Assembly: GCA_016278485.1 (NCBI GenBank)
Contig: JADQBT010000008.1
Coordinates: forward strand, 62,001-126,000
Reading direction: 5' to 3'
Origin: Halanaerobiales bacterium
GTDB taxonomy: Bacteria > Bacillota > Halanaerobiia > Halanaerobiales > Halanaerobiaceae
DNA: 64,000 bases
In this document: in pieces, positions 1 through 8,292 of the stretch
Position numbering within the stretch: the stretch's first letter is position 1
Layout of the letters: every line of letters begins with the position of its first letter
Translations under genes and position numbers: made by a program
Notes under the pieces: generated by a model
The model's database searches: none
The model's input: only the letters and a program-made list of their open reading frames with translations
Told to the model about the DNA's origin: nothing

Positions 1-705
1 GGAGTGAATTTTGTTGATCTCATTGATGCAGGTGATCCTGTTGAAACAGCTCGAACATATTATGAGATGGGTGCAGATGAATTAGTTTTTCTTGATATTA
101 CAGCCACCAATGAAAAAAGAAAGACGATTGCAGAGTTGGTGCAAAAGGTAGCAGCAGAAATATTTATTCCACTTACCGTTGGTGGAGGAATTAGGACAAT
201 AGATGATATGCGCAAAATCCTGCGGGCTGGTGCTGATAAAGTTGCTGTTAATACTGCAGCTGTAAAAAACCCTGAACTTGTTACAAACGGGGCAGGAATA
301 TTTGGTAGTCAATGTATTGTTGGAGCAGTTGATGCTGCCAAAAAAGAGAGTGGGACTGGCTGGGAAGTATATATTCATGCCGGGACTGAGGCAACTGGGC
401 TTGATCTATTAGATTGGGTCAAAGGATTGGCAAGTCTTGGTGCTGGTGAAATATTACTAACTAGCATTAATACAGATGGAACTAAAGATGGTTTTGATAT
501 AGAGATGCTAAAAGCAGTAGCTAGCACTGTGCAAATACCTGTTATTGCATCAGGTGGAGCAGGTTCTAGTCAGCACTTTTTTGATGTTTTTCAGCAGACC
601 GAGGTCAGTGCAGCTTTGGCAGCTTCTATATTTCATTTTGGTGAGATTCCTATCCCAGATTTAAAGGCAGAACTAAATAAACAGCAGATACCAGTAAGAG
701 TTTAA
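1..705 (+). CDS. hisF: Imidazole glycerol phosphate synthase cyclase subunit HisF (5' end outside window)
   Basis: HisF, with HisH, turns PRFAR plus ammonia into imidazole glycerol phosphate and AICAR in cytoplasmic histidine synthesis. The frame is open from base 1 (Gly-Val-Asn-Phe). The GTG at 4 aligns with the family's internal GVNFV segment, so about 18 N-terminal residues, including the first catalytic Asp of the CLDV motif, lie upstream of the window. Visible family motifs are GADELVFLDITA, the phosphate-binding TVGGGIRTI loop, GADKVAVNT, the second catalytic Asp in GAVDAAK, and the late phosphate loop ASGGAGSS. The barrel then runs to a normal C-terminus. hisIE follows after a 28-bp gap with its own ribosome binding site, the usual end of a his operon. 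The N-terminal truncation is only an effect of the window edge. Confidence 0.97.
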   Translation, partial: GVNFVDLIDAGDPVETARTYYEMGADELVFLDITATNEKRKTIAELVQKVAAEIFIPLTVGGGIRTIDDMRKILRAGADKVAVNTAAVKNPELVTNGAGIFGSQCIVGAVDAAKKESGTGWEVYIHAGTEATGLDLLDWVKGLASLGAGEILLTSINTDGTKDGFDIEMLKAVASTVQIPVIASGGAGSSQHFFDVFQQTEVSAALAASIFHFGEIPIPDLKAELNKQQIPVRV

Positions 706-733
706 GATGAAATGAAAAAAGGAGTAGATATAG

Positions 734-1423
734 ATGATAAATTTGCGTCTTGATAAACTTAAATATAATGAAAAAGGTCTGATTCCTGCAGTAGTACAGG
801 ATTTAAATACTGAACAAATATTAATGCTTGCCTATATGAATAAAGAATCTCTAAAAAAGTCTATTGAATCAGGTGAAACTTGGTTTTACAGCCGTAGCCG
901 TCAAAAATTATGGCATAAAGGAGCTACTTCTGGTAATAGACAAAAGATTGATGAGATTTATTATGATTGTGATGCAGATGCTTTGTTAGTTAGAGTAAGG
1001 CCGGTCGGCCCTGCCTGTCATACTGGTGAACAAAGTTGTTTTTATCGTAAACTTATAGCTAATAATAAAACTAATAATAAAATTAAAAATAAGACTAAAA
1101 ATACAAATGAAAAGTTTAATGAAGAATCTTTATTAATAAATAGTTTACATAATATAATTTTGGCAAGAAAAAAGGAAATGCCAGAAGGATCATATACAAC
1201 TTATCTTTTTGAAAAAGGAATAGATAAGATACTCAAAAAAGTTGGGGAAGAAGCCACAGAAGTTATTATTGCCGCTAAAAATGAGGCAAAAGCAGAATTA
1301 ATTTATGAAACAGCTGATTTAATCTATCATCTTTTAGTATTAATGGTAGAAAAAGAAACAACACCTCGTGAAATTGCGATTGAGTTGGCAGGTCGTCTTC
1401 CAAATGATCTACCTAAAAATTAG
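734..1423 (+). CDS. hisIE: Bifunctional phosphoribosyl-AMP cyclohydrolase / phosphoribosyl-ATP pyrophosphatase HisIE
   Basis: This enzyme carries out steps 2 and 3 of histidine synthesis: hydrolysis of PR-ATP to PR-AMP, then ring opening of PR-AMP. The N-terminal HisI domain (about residues 1-107) has the [17 protein letters not shown] motif, metal-binding DCDADA and the conserved CHTG and SCFY cysteines. The C-terminal HisE domain (about 135-229) has the GSYT and [16 protein letters not shown] motifs of the MazG-like fold. The two are joined by an unusually Asn/Lys-rich linker (about 108-132) that looks disordered. The ATG at 734 sits behind AAAAGGAG. It is the last recognisable gene of the his operon here; the next gene is convergent. 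Confidence 0.97.
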   Translation: MINLRLDKLKYNEKGLIPAVVQDLNTEQILMLAYMNKESLKKSIESGETWFYSRSRQKLWHKGATSGNRQKIDEIYYDCDADALLVRVRPVGPACHTGEQSCFYRKLIANNKTNNKIKNKTKNTNEKFNEESLLINSLHNIILARKKEMPEGSYTTYLFEKGIDKILKKVGEEATEVIIAAKNEAKAELIYETADLIYHLLVLMVEKETTPREIAIELAGRLPNDLPKN

Positions 1424-1480
1424 CAGCCGCCAGCTATTGAAAAAAAGACAGAAGCAGATTATTTGCAGATTAAGTAGTAG

Positions 1481-3106
1481 TCAATCTATATTTTTAATCG
1501 CCTTTTTGGTTGCTTCAAAAAATCCTTTTTCTGGTTGGTATAAATTATCGTCGCCAATCTTTTCAGCTAAGCCATAATTAATAAACATTTGATAGATACG
1601 ATTATTGAGACCAGTGAATTTAATGCTACCGCCAGAATTAATAACCGTGTCGGTAAACTCAGAAAAGACTTTTAAAATAGTTATATCTATTCGCTTAACC
1701 TTCCTAATTCTAATGATATAGGAAGAATTAGGTGTATATAGATCATTTAGTTTATCAGTTAGGTTTTGGGCAGCACTAAAGTGAATATCACCTGAAATAT
1801 CTATTACCTTGCAGGAAGTCAGGTCAGCTTGACCTGGCTTTATTTCATGCAAGTAATAATCATCATTTTTTCTTTGGTAGTGCAATAATTCTACTTGTGG
1901 TTCTTTTGAAATTTTGATTACAACAAATAAAGAGATGAGTACTCCTAGATAGACTGCTTGATCTAAATTGGGTAAGATAATTGTAGCCAGGAAAGTTGTC
2001 CAGAAAATTAGAGCGTCTCCTTTAGTTGTTTTTAAATTAGGAATGATATCTTTTATATCAATAATTCCTATGGCAGCGGTAATAACCAGTCCAGCTAACC
2101 CGGCAATTGGAATATATTGAATGGCTGGTCGCAAGAAAATACTAAAGATAATAATTGCAAATGCACAAAAGAGTTGTGATAGTTTACTCCGCGCACCAGC
2201 TTGATAATTAGCGAAAGTATTAGAAAATGAGCCTGAGATAGCAAAACCACTGAAAAATGAAGTTGTTAGATTGGCAAGACCCTGTGCTTTAAATTCCTGT
2301 TCATATGAAATATTTTCTTTTGTTTTTAAGGCAACAGATTGTAGAACTGTCATTGTTTGAATTAGACCCAAAATTGCAAATGAAAAAGCTTGTGGATAGA
2401 CTTGTCTAATTACACTCCACTTAAAAGAAATCAAATTAAAATCAATAAAGCTTTCCGGTAATTTACCTACCATTAATATTTTATCTGTCAACCCTGTCAA
2501 AGTAGTTAAAATAGTAACCAAAACGATACTTAACAAAAAATTAGGTAGTTTAGGGTTAATTTTATTTAAAGAGTATATAAATAGAATTGTTAAAAAACCT
2601 ACACTTAGATTCAAATAATTAACTTCACCCAAGTTAATAAAAAAATACCATAATTTAGCTAATATATTAGCACCTGTAATTTCAACTCCAGTTAAGTTTT
2701 TAAGTTGACTTGTTATAATTAATATGGATACACCTGTTGAAAGGCCAACTATGACTGGATGAGAAATATATTGAACCAGATCACTTAGTTTAAAAACAAC
2801 AAATAAATATTGAAAAAGACCAATCATAAAAGTAGTCAGAAAAATTACTTCCAGATAATTTGATCCTTTAAAGGTATCTAAACCACTAGCTAGTGCAACT
2901 GCCATCATATTAGTAGGTCCTACAATTAAAAAACTTGAACCTCCAAAAATAGTTGCTGTAAGCATCGAAATAATCGAGGCATAGATTCCATAGACAGGAT
3001 TTATGTCTAAAATTAAAGCATAGGCCATATTCTGAGGTAAGGCAATAGCTGCTGTTGAAAAACCGCTCATTATATCGTATTTCATATTTTTAAGTTTTAA
3101 CTTCAT
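1481..3106 (-). CDS. SulP family inorganic anion transporter with C-terminal STAS domain
   Basis: A membrane permease of the SulP/SLC26 family, which moves sulfate, bicarbonate or other anions. The N-terminal two thirds is highly hydrophobic and includes the family segment IALPQNMAYALI with PVYGIYAS and a GPTNMMA segment. A soluble STAS domain follows (about residue 420 to the end, with DISGDIHFSAA). The start is set at 3106 because AAGGAG lies 6 bases upstream; the longer reading from 3130 would run through that binding site. It converges on hisIE, with only 57 bp between the stops and no clear terminator. Substrate cannot be read from the sequence. Confidence 0.9.
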   Translation of the reverse strand: MKLKLKNMKYDIMSGFSTAAIALPQNMAYALILDINPVYGIYASIISMLTATIFGGSSFLIVGPTNMMAVALASGLDTFKGSNYLEVIFLTTFMIGLFQYLFVVFKLSDLVQYISHPVIVGLSTGVSILIITSQLKNLTGVEITGANILAKLWYFFINLGEVNYLNLSVGFLTILFIYSLNKINPKLPNFLLSIVLVTILTTLTGLTDKILMVGKLPESFIDFNLISFKWSVIRQVYPQAFSFAILGLIQTMTVLQSVALKTKENISYEQEFKAQGLANLTTSFFSGFAISGSFSNTFANYQAGARSKLSQLFCAFAIIIFSIFLRPAIQYIPIAGLAGLVITAAIGIIDIKDIIPNLKTTKGDALIFWTTFLATIILPNLDQAVYLGVLISLFVVIKISKEPQVELLHYQRKNDDYYLHEIKPGQADLTSCKVIDISGDIHFSAAQNLTDKLNDLYTPNSSYIIRIRKVKRIDITILKVFSEFTDTVINSGGSIKFTGLNNRIYQMFINYGLAEKIGDDNLYQPEKGFFEATKKAIKNID

Positions 3107-3280
3107 GAAAATCTCCTTAATAAATATCATTAATAAATATATTTTAACATAATACCTCTTATAATACTAACTTCTCTTTAGACAAAAAAAGGATTATTTT
3201 AAGTTTTATAAAAATATATTAGTAAGCTAATTAAACAAATAGATATAATAATTTATAGATGATAGTTGGTGGATATAGAT

Positions 3281-5527
3281 ATGAGTCAGATTGGACTTCA
3301 ACAATTGTTTCAAAAGAAACTTAATAAATTATGGATAGCTTTAATTATAGTAGTTGTAATAATATCCCTTTTAATGGCAGTAATTATTTATCGTGATTAT
3401 TATATTAGCGATGTAAAAAAAATTATCTCTAATCTAGAATTCTTTTTGGGAGAAATCAATCAATCTTTTCTATTAATAGAAAACTATTACAATACACAAA
3501 TGGAACGTTTTTTTAATAACATTTATACAGCTCAGCAAAATGGGGCAGATGAAGAGATGCTAATAAAACAGATTGAGTATTGGGAAAATGATTTAATCAA
3601 GCTTAATCTAGATGGCTTAAATATAGAAAAAATAAATTATTATTTTATTGACCAGAAAGGAGTCATAACAGCTACAGATTATCAAAAAGATTTTGGTCTT
3701 GATTTATCAGAATTTGATAATCTTTGGCAGGATCTGTTAGCACTTGATAATGGGGAAGTCTTATTAAGACCGCTTGATAATGAATCAAGTACGGGTCGTA
3801 CCAGACTATATTCTTATTTGAAATTAGCAGATGGTAGTTATTTTGAGTTAGGGATATTGTTTGAAAATTATTATCCTAAATTACAGACTCAAATCAATGA
3901 ACTGACAGGCGGTTATCAGGCGTCATTAAACTTATATTCAAGTGATTTCATGGAAATGTATGGGACTAAACAGACTGTTACAGAAGCTGAAAAGGTATTA
4001 TTTAATAAATCTTTAGATACGGAGCAATTATTATCTCAGAATAGATCATTTTTCGAAAAAGATTTTTACTTTGCTTATAATGGCAGAACTGGTACAAGAT
4101 ATATTAAATTATCTCTTGTTAATAACCGGATTAAACGCTATTTATACATATTGTTTACTTTTCTACTTGCAGTAGCCTTTGTAATTTTATATTTAAAAGA
4201 TAATTTTAGTTTAGTAATTAAGAATTTGATTGAACCAATTACAATTATTTCTGAAAAAATGGAAGTTTTTGATCCAGGAGATTCAAAGGAAATTAATATT
4301 CAACGGTCAAAGATTAAAGAAATTGATCAGATTAGATGTAGCTTTTTGGAAATGGTTGATGAAATTCAGGCCAGTTATGAACAGATGACTGCTTACAATC
4401 AAGAAATAGAATTAGTCAATAAAAAGTTGAAAAGTTCTTATATTGAAGTTGAAAACCTCTCTACAAACTTGGAGCGGATGATAAGTTTGATTACTAATCT
4501 AGGTCGGACAGAAAGTATTAATGAAGATGATTTTCTGACTCAACTATTAAAAACAGCAGCCCGAGTAGTACCAGAAACTGATTATGGTAGTATCTATCTT
4601 TATGAAGAGAAGTATGTAAGATTTGTTCATACTATTGGTCATAACAAAGAAAAACTTAATCAGGTTAAACTACCTAAACATAAGTTTATTTCCGAAAATC
4701 ATCAAATAGAGATTGTCAAACATATTGAAGAAACTTCTTTAGAAGGATTCGAAAAAGAGAAAAGAGATATTTTCATGGAGGCCACTAAGCCAATTCAGGC
4801 TACTCTGTCTTTTGATTTATATATGGAAAATGTGGCAGTGTTTGGTATTAGCCTTGATATAGCAAATGAAAGCAGCAAACAATTTTCTAGTAATGCTATC
4901 AAAACAATAAGTTCATTTAAAGAAATTGCTAGTTCATTTTATCTTTTACGAAAATATAAGAGCTTACAGAAGCAGTTTACCAGAGATATTATTCTTTCTA
5001 TTACAAAAATGTTGGAAATTCATGATCAATATACTAAGGGTCATTCTGAATCAGTGGCTGATCTGTCAGAAAAGATAGCTCTTGAGTTGGGACTTTCAGT
5101 AGAAATGGGAGAAAAAGCTTATTGGGCAGGTTTAGTCCATGATATTGGCAAAATTAATATTCCAGACTATATTTTAAATAAAAAAGCTGAATTAACTAAT
5201 AAAGAATATGACATTATAAAAAAACATCCTAGTTGGGGTTATGAAACACTTAAATCTTCCGAAGAATTAGATGAAATTGCTAAATATGTTCTGTATCATC
5301 ATGAACGTTGGGATGGAGCAGGTTATCCTTTTGGGCTGGCCAGGAAAGAGATACCACTTATTTCACAGATTATTATGGCGGCTGATGCTTGGGATGCTAT
5401 GACAACAACCCGATCTTATCGAAAGGCATTGGATAAGGAAGAGGCTATTAGAGAATTAAAAGACAACATAGGTAGTCAATTTTCTCCTAAGGTAGCAAAA
5501 GCTCTGCTAAGGGTAATCGACAAATAA
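3281..5527 (+). CDS. Membrane sensor c-di-GMP phosphodiesterase (extracytoplasmic sensor, GAF, HD-GYP)
   Basis: Predicted to hydrolyse c-di-GMP in response to an external and possibly a cytoplasmic signal. Order: transmembrane helix (about 18-40), extracytoplasmic domain (about 41-285), second helix (about 287-306), HAMP-like and coiled region, GAF-like domain (about 415-560), HD-GYP domain (about 570-745). Catalytic residues are intact: HDIGK from His620, HHE from His673, DGAGYP with GYP at 681-683. The extracytoplasmic domain resembles that of the GGDEF protein at 43299-44774 (shared GLDLSEF/GLDFSQY and TTGR/TTGK-type stretches). ATG 3281 follows a GGTGG; a TTG at 3266 and a GTG at 3269 are in-frame alternatives. 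The EamA gene begins 6 bp after the stop, so the two are probably cotranscribed. Confidence 0.9.
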   Translation: MSQIGLQQLFQKKLNKLWIALIIVVVIISLLMAVIIYRDYYISDVKKIISNLEFFLGEINQSFLLIENYYNTQMERFFNNIYTAQQNGADEEMLIKQIEYWENDLIKLNLDGLNIEKINYYFIDQKGVITATDYQKDFGLDLSEFDNLWQDLLALDNGEVLLRPLDNESSTGRTRLYSYLKLADGSYFELGILFENYYPKLQTQINELTGGYQASLNLYSSDFMEMYGTKQTVTEAEKVLFNKSLDTEQLLSQNRSFFEKDFYFAYNGRTGTRYIKLSLVNNRIKRYLYILFTFLLAVAFVILYLKDNFSLVIKNLIEPITIISEKMEVFDPGDSKEINIQRSKIKEIDQIRCSFLEMVDEIQASYEQMTAYNQEIELVNKKLKSSYIEVENLSTNLERMISLITNLGRTESINEDDFLTQLLKTAARVVPETDYGSIYLYEEKYVRFVHTIGHNKEKLNQVKLPKHKFISENHQIEIVKHIEETSLEGFEKEKRDIFMEATKPIQATLSFDLYMENVAVFGISLDIANESSKQFSSNAIKTISSFKEIASSFYLLRKYKSLQKQFTRDIILSITKMLEIHDQYTKGHSESVADLSEKIALELGLSVEMGEKAYWAGLVHDIGKINIPDYILNKKAELTNKEYDIIKKHPSWGYETLKSSEELDEIAKYVLYHHERWDGAGYPFGLARKEIPLISQIIMAADAWDAMTTTRSYRKALDKEEAIRELKDNIGSQFSPKVAKALLRVIDK

Positions 5528-5532
5528 AAGGT

Positions 5533-6438
5533 GTGAATATAATAGATATGAAACAAATTACAGCCCGACTATTCATTTTAGCAGGGGCAATATTTTGGGG
5601 TACGACAGGTACCGTGCAAATTTTTGCACCTCTAACTGCTTCTCCACTTACAATTGGTGCTATGCGTGTAATTATGGGAGGAGTAATATTAACTTTATTA
5701 TTATTTTCAAGTGGTAACTATGATTTTAAAAAGAAATGGTCTAAAAAAGACCTGATTATGGCAGCAGTATTTATGTCTTCATTTCAACCTTTTTTCTTTA
5801 TGGGTGTCAAAAAGACTGGAGTGGCAGTCGGTACAGTTGTCGCAATTGCAAGTGCACCTATCTTTGCGGGTATTTTTAGTTATCTTTTAATGCAGAAGAA
5901 ACCAGAACGAAGTTGGTATCCAGCTACATTTCTGGCAGTCAGTGGTTGTATTTTACTTTTTACTAATAATGACCTGAGTGTTGATTTACTTGGGATAATC
6001 TTTTCCTTAGGTGCAGGTGTCTCTTATGCATTCTTTTCGCTTTATAATAAGAAACTTCTTAAAAATCATGCACCACTTGAAGTAGTCACTTTGGTTTTTG
6101 TAATTGGTAGTTTATTCTTTTTACCAGTATTTTTTTTAGCTGATTTGAATTGGGTTTTTAACTTACGAGGAATAACAACAGTTCTGTATTTGGGTGGAGT
6201 AACAGCAGCACTTGCTTTTTTATTTTATGCAATTGGGTTAAGATATACGACTACTGCTACAGCAGTAACATTAACATTGGCAGAACCATTAACAGCTTCA
6301 TTATTAGGGATTTTTTTAATAGGAGAGAAGTTAAGTCTATTATCATTACTCGGTCTTTTATTATTAATTTCAGGAATTATAATTTTATTTATTAATAAAG
6401 GAGAATCAGCAAATGGAAGAATATCAAATGGTAAATGA
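5533..6438 (+). CDS. EamA/DMT-family transporter, 10 transmembrane helices
   Basis: Drug/metabolite transporter superfamily protein, probably an exporter of a small metabolite or amino acid. About 300 residues arranged as two EamA repeats of five helices, with the typical first-helix stretch LAGAIFWGTTGT, a Gly/Ala-rich segment GVAVGTVVAIASAPIFAG in the first repeat, and the corresponding TATAVTLTLAEPLTA near the end of the second. The start is uncertain: GTG 5533 is almost on top of AAAAGG, while ATG 5548 (MKQITARLF) is about 14 bases from it. It sits between two c-di-GMP genes and its 3' end overlaps the next gene by 26 bp. Substrate unknown. Confidence 0.85.
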   Translation: MNIIDMKQITARLFILAGAIFWGTTGTVQIFAPLTASPLTIGAMRVIMGGVILTLLLFSSGNYDFKKKWSKKDLIMAAVFMSSFQPFFFMGVKKTGVAVGTVVAIASAPIFAGIFSYLLMQKKPERSWYPATFLAVSGCILLFTNNDLSVDLLGIIFSLGAGVSYAFFSLYNKKLLKNHAPLEVVTLVFVIGSLFFLPVFFLADLNWVFNLRGITTVLYLGGVTAALAFLFYAIGLRYTTTATAVTLTLAEPLTASLLGIFLIGEKLSLLSLLGLLLLISGIIILFINKGESANGRISNGK

Positions 6439-8215
6439 TAATCAATTTTCAAGTTATAAATATTTGATTAATAGTGCTCCTATTGGAATTTTTACTTCTA
6501 GGTCAGATGGGAAACCGCTTTCTATTAATCCTGAACTTGCTAAAATGCTTGGTTATGCTAATGGTGAAGAAGTTTTAAATAATTATCAGGATTTGGCTAA
6601 AGACCTTTATGCAAATTTTGAGCGGAGAGAAGAACTTATTAAACAGTTAGAAGAACATGGTGAGGTATTAAATTTTGAGTTCCGGGCAACAAAAGCAGAA
6701 GGGGAACTCATCTGGTTATCAATGAATGCCAGAATGAGCAAGAAAAACTCAGATGGTACATTTTTAATTAGTGGTTTCACTACTGATATTACTAAAGAAA
6801 AAATAGCAGAGCAAGAATTAATAGATAGCGAAAAAAAGTATAGGCAATTAGCGGAAACAGTCCATGCTATATTATGGGAATATAATATTGTTAATGATAG
6901 TTGGGATTATGTTGCACCTCAATCAGAAGAAATACTTGGTTATAAACCACAAGAGTGGAAAGATTATAATTTTTGGAAAAGCAAAATTCACCCTGATGAT
7001 CGGGATTGGGCGGTTAAATATTGTGCAAACTGTCTAGCAAAAGGGGAAGACCATGTTTTAGAATATCGATTTATTAAAAAAAATGGTGAGATAGCCTGGT
7101 TAAGAGATGAAGTAAATGTGGAAGTGATAGATGGTGAAGCAAGGTTTATGCGTGGTTTTATGTTAGACATTACTGAACAAAAAGAGCAGGAATATCAGAT
7201 TAATTTTATAAGAAACCATGATCCTCTGACTGAATTATATAATCGGACTTATTTAGAAGAAAAGATTTTACTTCTTGATGTTAAAGAGGAGCTACCTATT
7301 AGTATCATTATGGCTGATTTAAATGGTCTTAAAATGATTAATGATACTTATGGACATTCAGTTGGAGATGAAATATTAGTTGAAACTGCCAAGATATTAA
7401 AAAACGGATGTGATAAAACAGATTTAATCGCCCGTTGGGGTGGTGATGAATTTTTGATTCTTCTACCACAGACTAATTATGTTGAAACTCAAAAAATAAT
7501 TAGACAGATTAAAAATCTCTGCAAAACAACAGCTAATAGTAAAATACCTATCTCTATTGCAATGGGTATTGGGATAAAAGTGATTGCTAATCAAAAGATG
7601 CATACTGTTTTAAATAAAGCAGAAGCAAATATGAATCAGAATAAGTTGATTGAAATTAGAAGTACTAAAAACCATATCTTAAAAGAATTGCTTAAAAATT
7701 TAGATAAAAAAACCTTTGAGACAGAAGAACATACCTGGCGTATGCAAAAACTAGCTTTTGCTATAGCTGAAAAGATAAGTATTTCACCTAAAGAACTCGA
7801 GCGATTATCATTATTAGTTACCTTACATGATATTGGGATGACAATTGTACCAGAAGGAATTTTATATAAAGATACTAGTCTAACTCTGGATGAGTGGAAA
7901 ATGGTTAAAAAACATCCTGAGACTGGGGCCCGGATTGCTGCTTCGACAACAGATTTTGCTCATATTAGTAAAGAATTGTTATCTCATCATGAACATTGGA
8001 ATGGGGCAGGTTATCCGCAGGGACTTAAAGGAGATAAGATTCCATATTTAGCTAGAATGTTAGCTATTATAGATGCATATGATGTGATGGTTACTGGAAG
8101 ACCATACAAAAGGGCAGTTAGTAAAAATGAGGCTTTAGAAGAAATTAGTAGCTATGCTGGTAAGCAGTTTGATCCAAAACTAGTTAATAAATTTATGGAA
8201 GTAATGGAGATTTAG
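6413..8215 (+). CDS. PAS-PAS-GGDEF-HD-GYP c-di-GMP signalling protein
   Basis: Cytoplasmic sensor protein with both c-di-GMP synthase and phosphodiesterase modules. Two PAS domains (about 12-125 and 135-255) are followed by GGDEF (about 262-425; GGDEF at 343-347 intact) and HD-GYP (about 430-598). The allosteric I-site is degenerate: DKTD replaces RxxD five residues before GGDEF. In the HD-GYP domain the first motif reads HDIGM (472-476), so the Lys of HDxGK is Met, while HHE (from 525) and GYP (533-535) are kept. Net activity may therefore favour synthesis. AAAGGAG lies 9 bases before ATG 6413. The gene overlaps the end of the EamA gene, pointing to translational coupling. It is a paralogue of 25073-27349. 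Confidence 0.9.
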   Translation: MEEYQMVNDNQFSSYKYLINSAPIGIFTSRSDGKPLSINPELAKMLGYANGEEVLNNYQDLAKDLYANFERREELIKQLEEHGEVLNFEFRATKAEGELIWLSMNARMSKKNSDGTFLISGFTTDITKEKIAEQELIDSEKKYRQLAETVHAILWEYNIVNDSWDYVAPQSEEILGYKPQEWKDYNFWKSKIHPDDRDWAVKYCANCLAKGEDHVLEYRFIKKNGEIAWLRDEVNVEVIDGEARFMRGFMLDITEQKEQEYQINFIRNHDPLTELYNRTYLEEKILLLDVKEELPISIIMADLNGLKMINDTYGHSVGDEILVETAKILKNGCDKTDLIARWGGDEFLILLPQTNYVETQKIIRQIKNLCKTTANSKIPISIAMGIGIKVIANQKMHTVLNKAEANMNQNKLIEIRSTKNHILKELLKNLDKKTFETEEHTWRMQKLAFAIAEKISISPKELERLSLLVTLHDIGMTIVPEGILYKDTSLTLDEWKMVKKHPETGARIAASTTDFAHISKELLSHHEHWNGAGYPQGLKGDKIPYLARMLAIIDAYDVMVTGRPYKRAVSKNEALEEISSYAGKQFDPKLVNKFMEVMEI

Positions 8216-8242
8216 ATGCAATTATTTTTGACAATTAACTAA

Positions 8243-8275
8243 AAAAAGGTGGGCATCATGCCCACCTTTTTAGTA
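8243..8275. terminator. Bidirectional intrinsic terminator
   Basis: GGTGGGCAT and ATGCCCACC form a near-perfect hairpin with A-runs on the left and T-runs on the right, so it can end transcription from both sides. It lies between the convergent stop codons at 8215 and 8293. Confidence 0.9.
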
Positions 8276-8292
8276 TCTTACTTTTTATATAT

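Noticed and set aside
1368-1577. Plus-strand frame across the hisIE end
   Set aside because: It lies in another frame over the ends of hisIE and the SulP gene, has no ribosome binding site and no family features.
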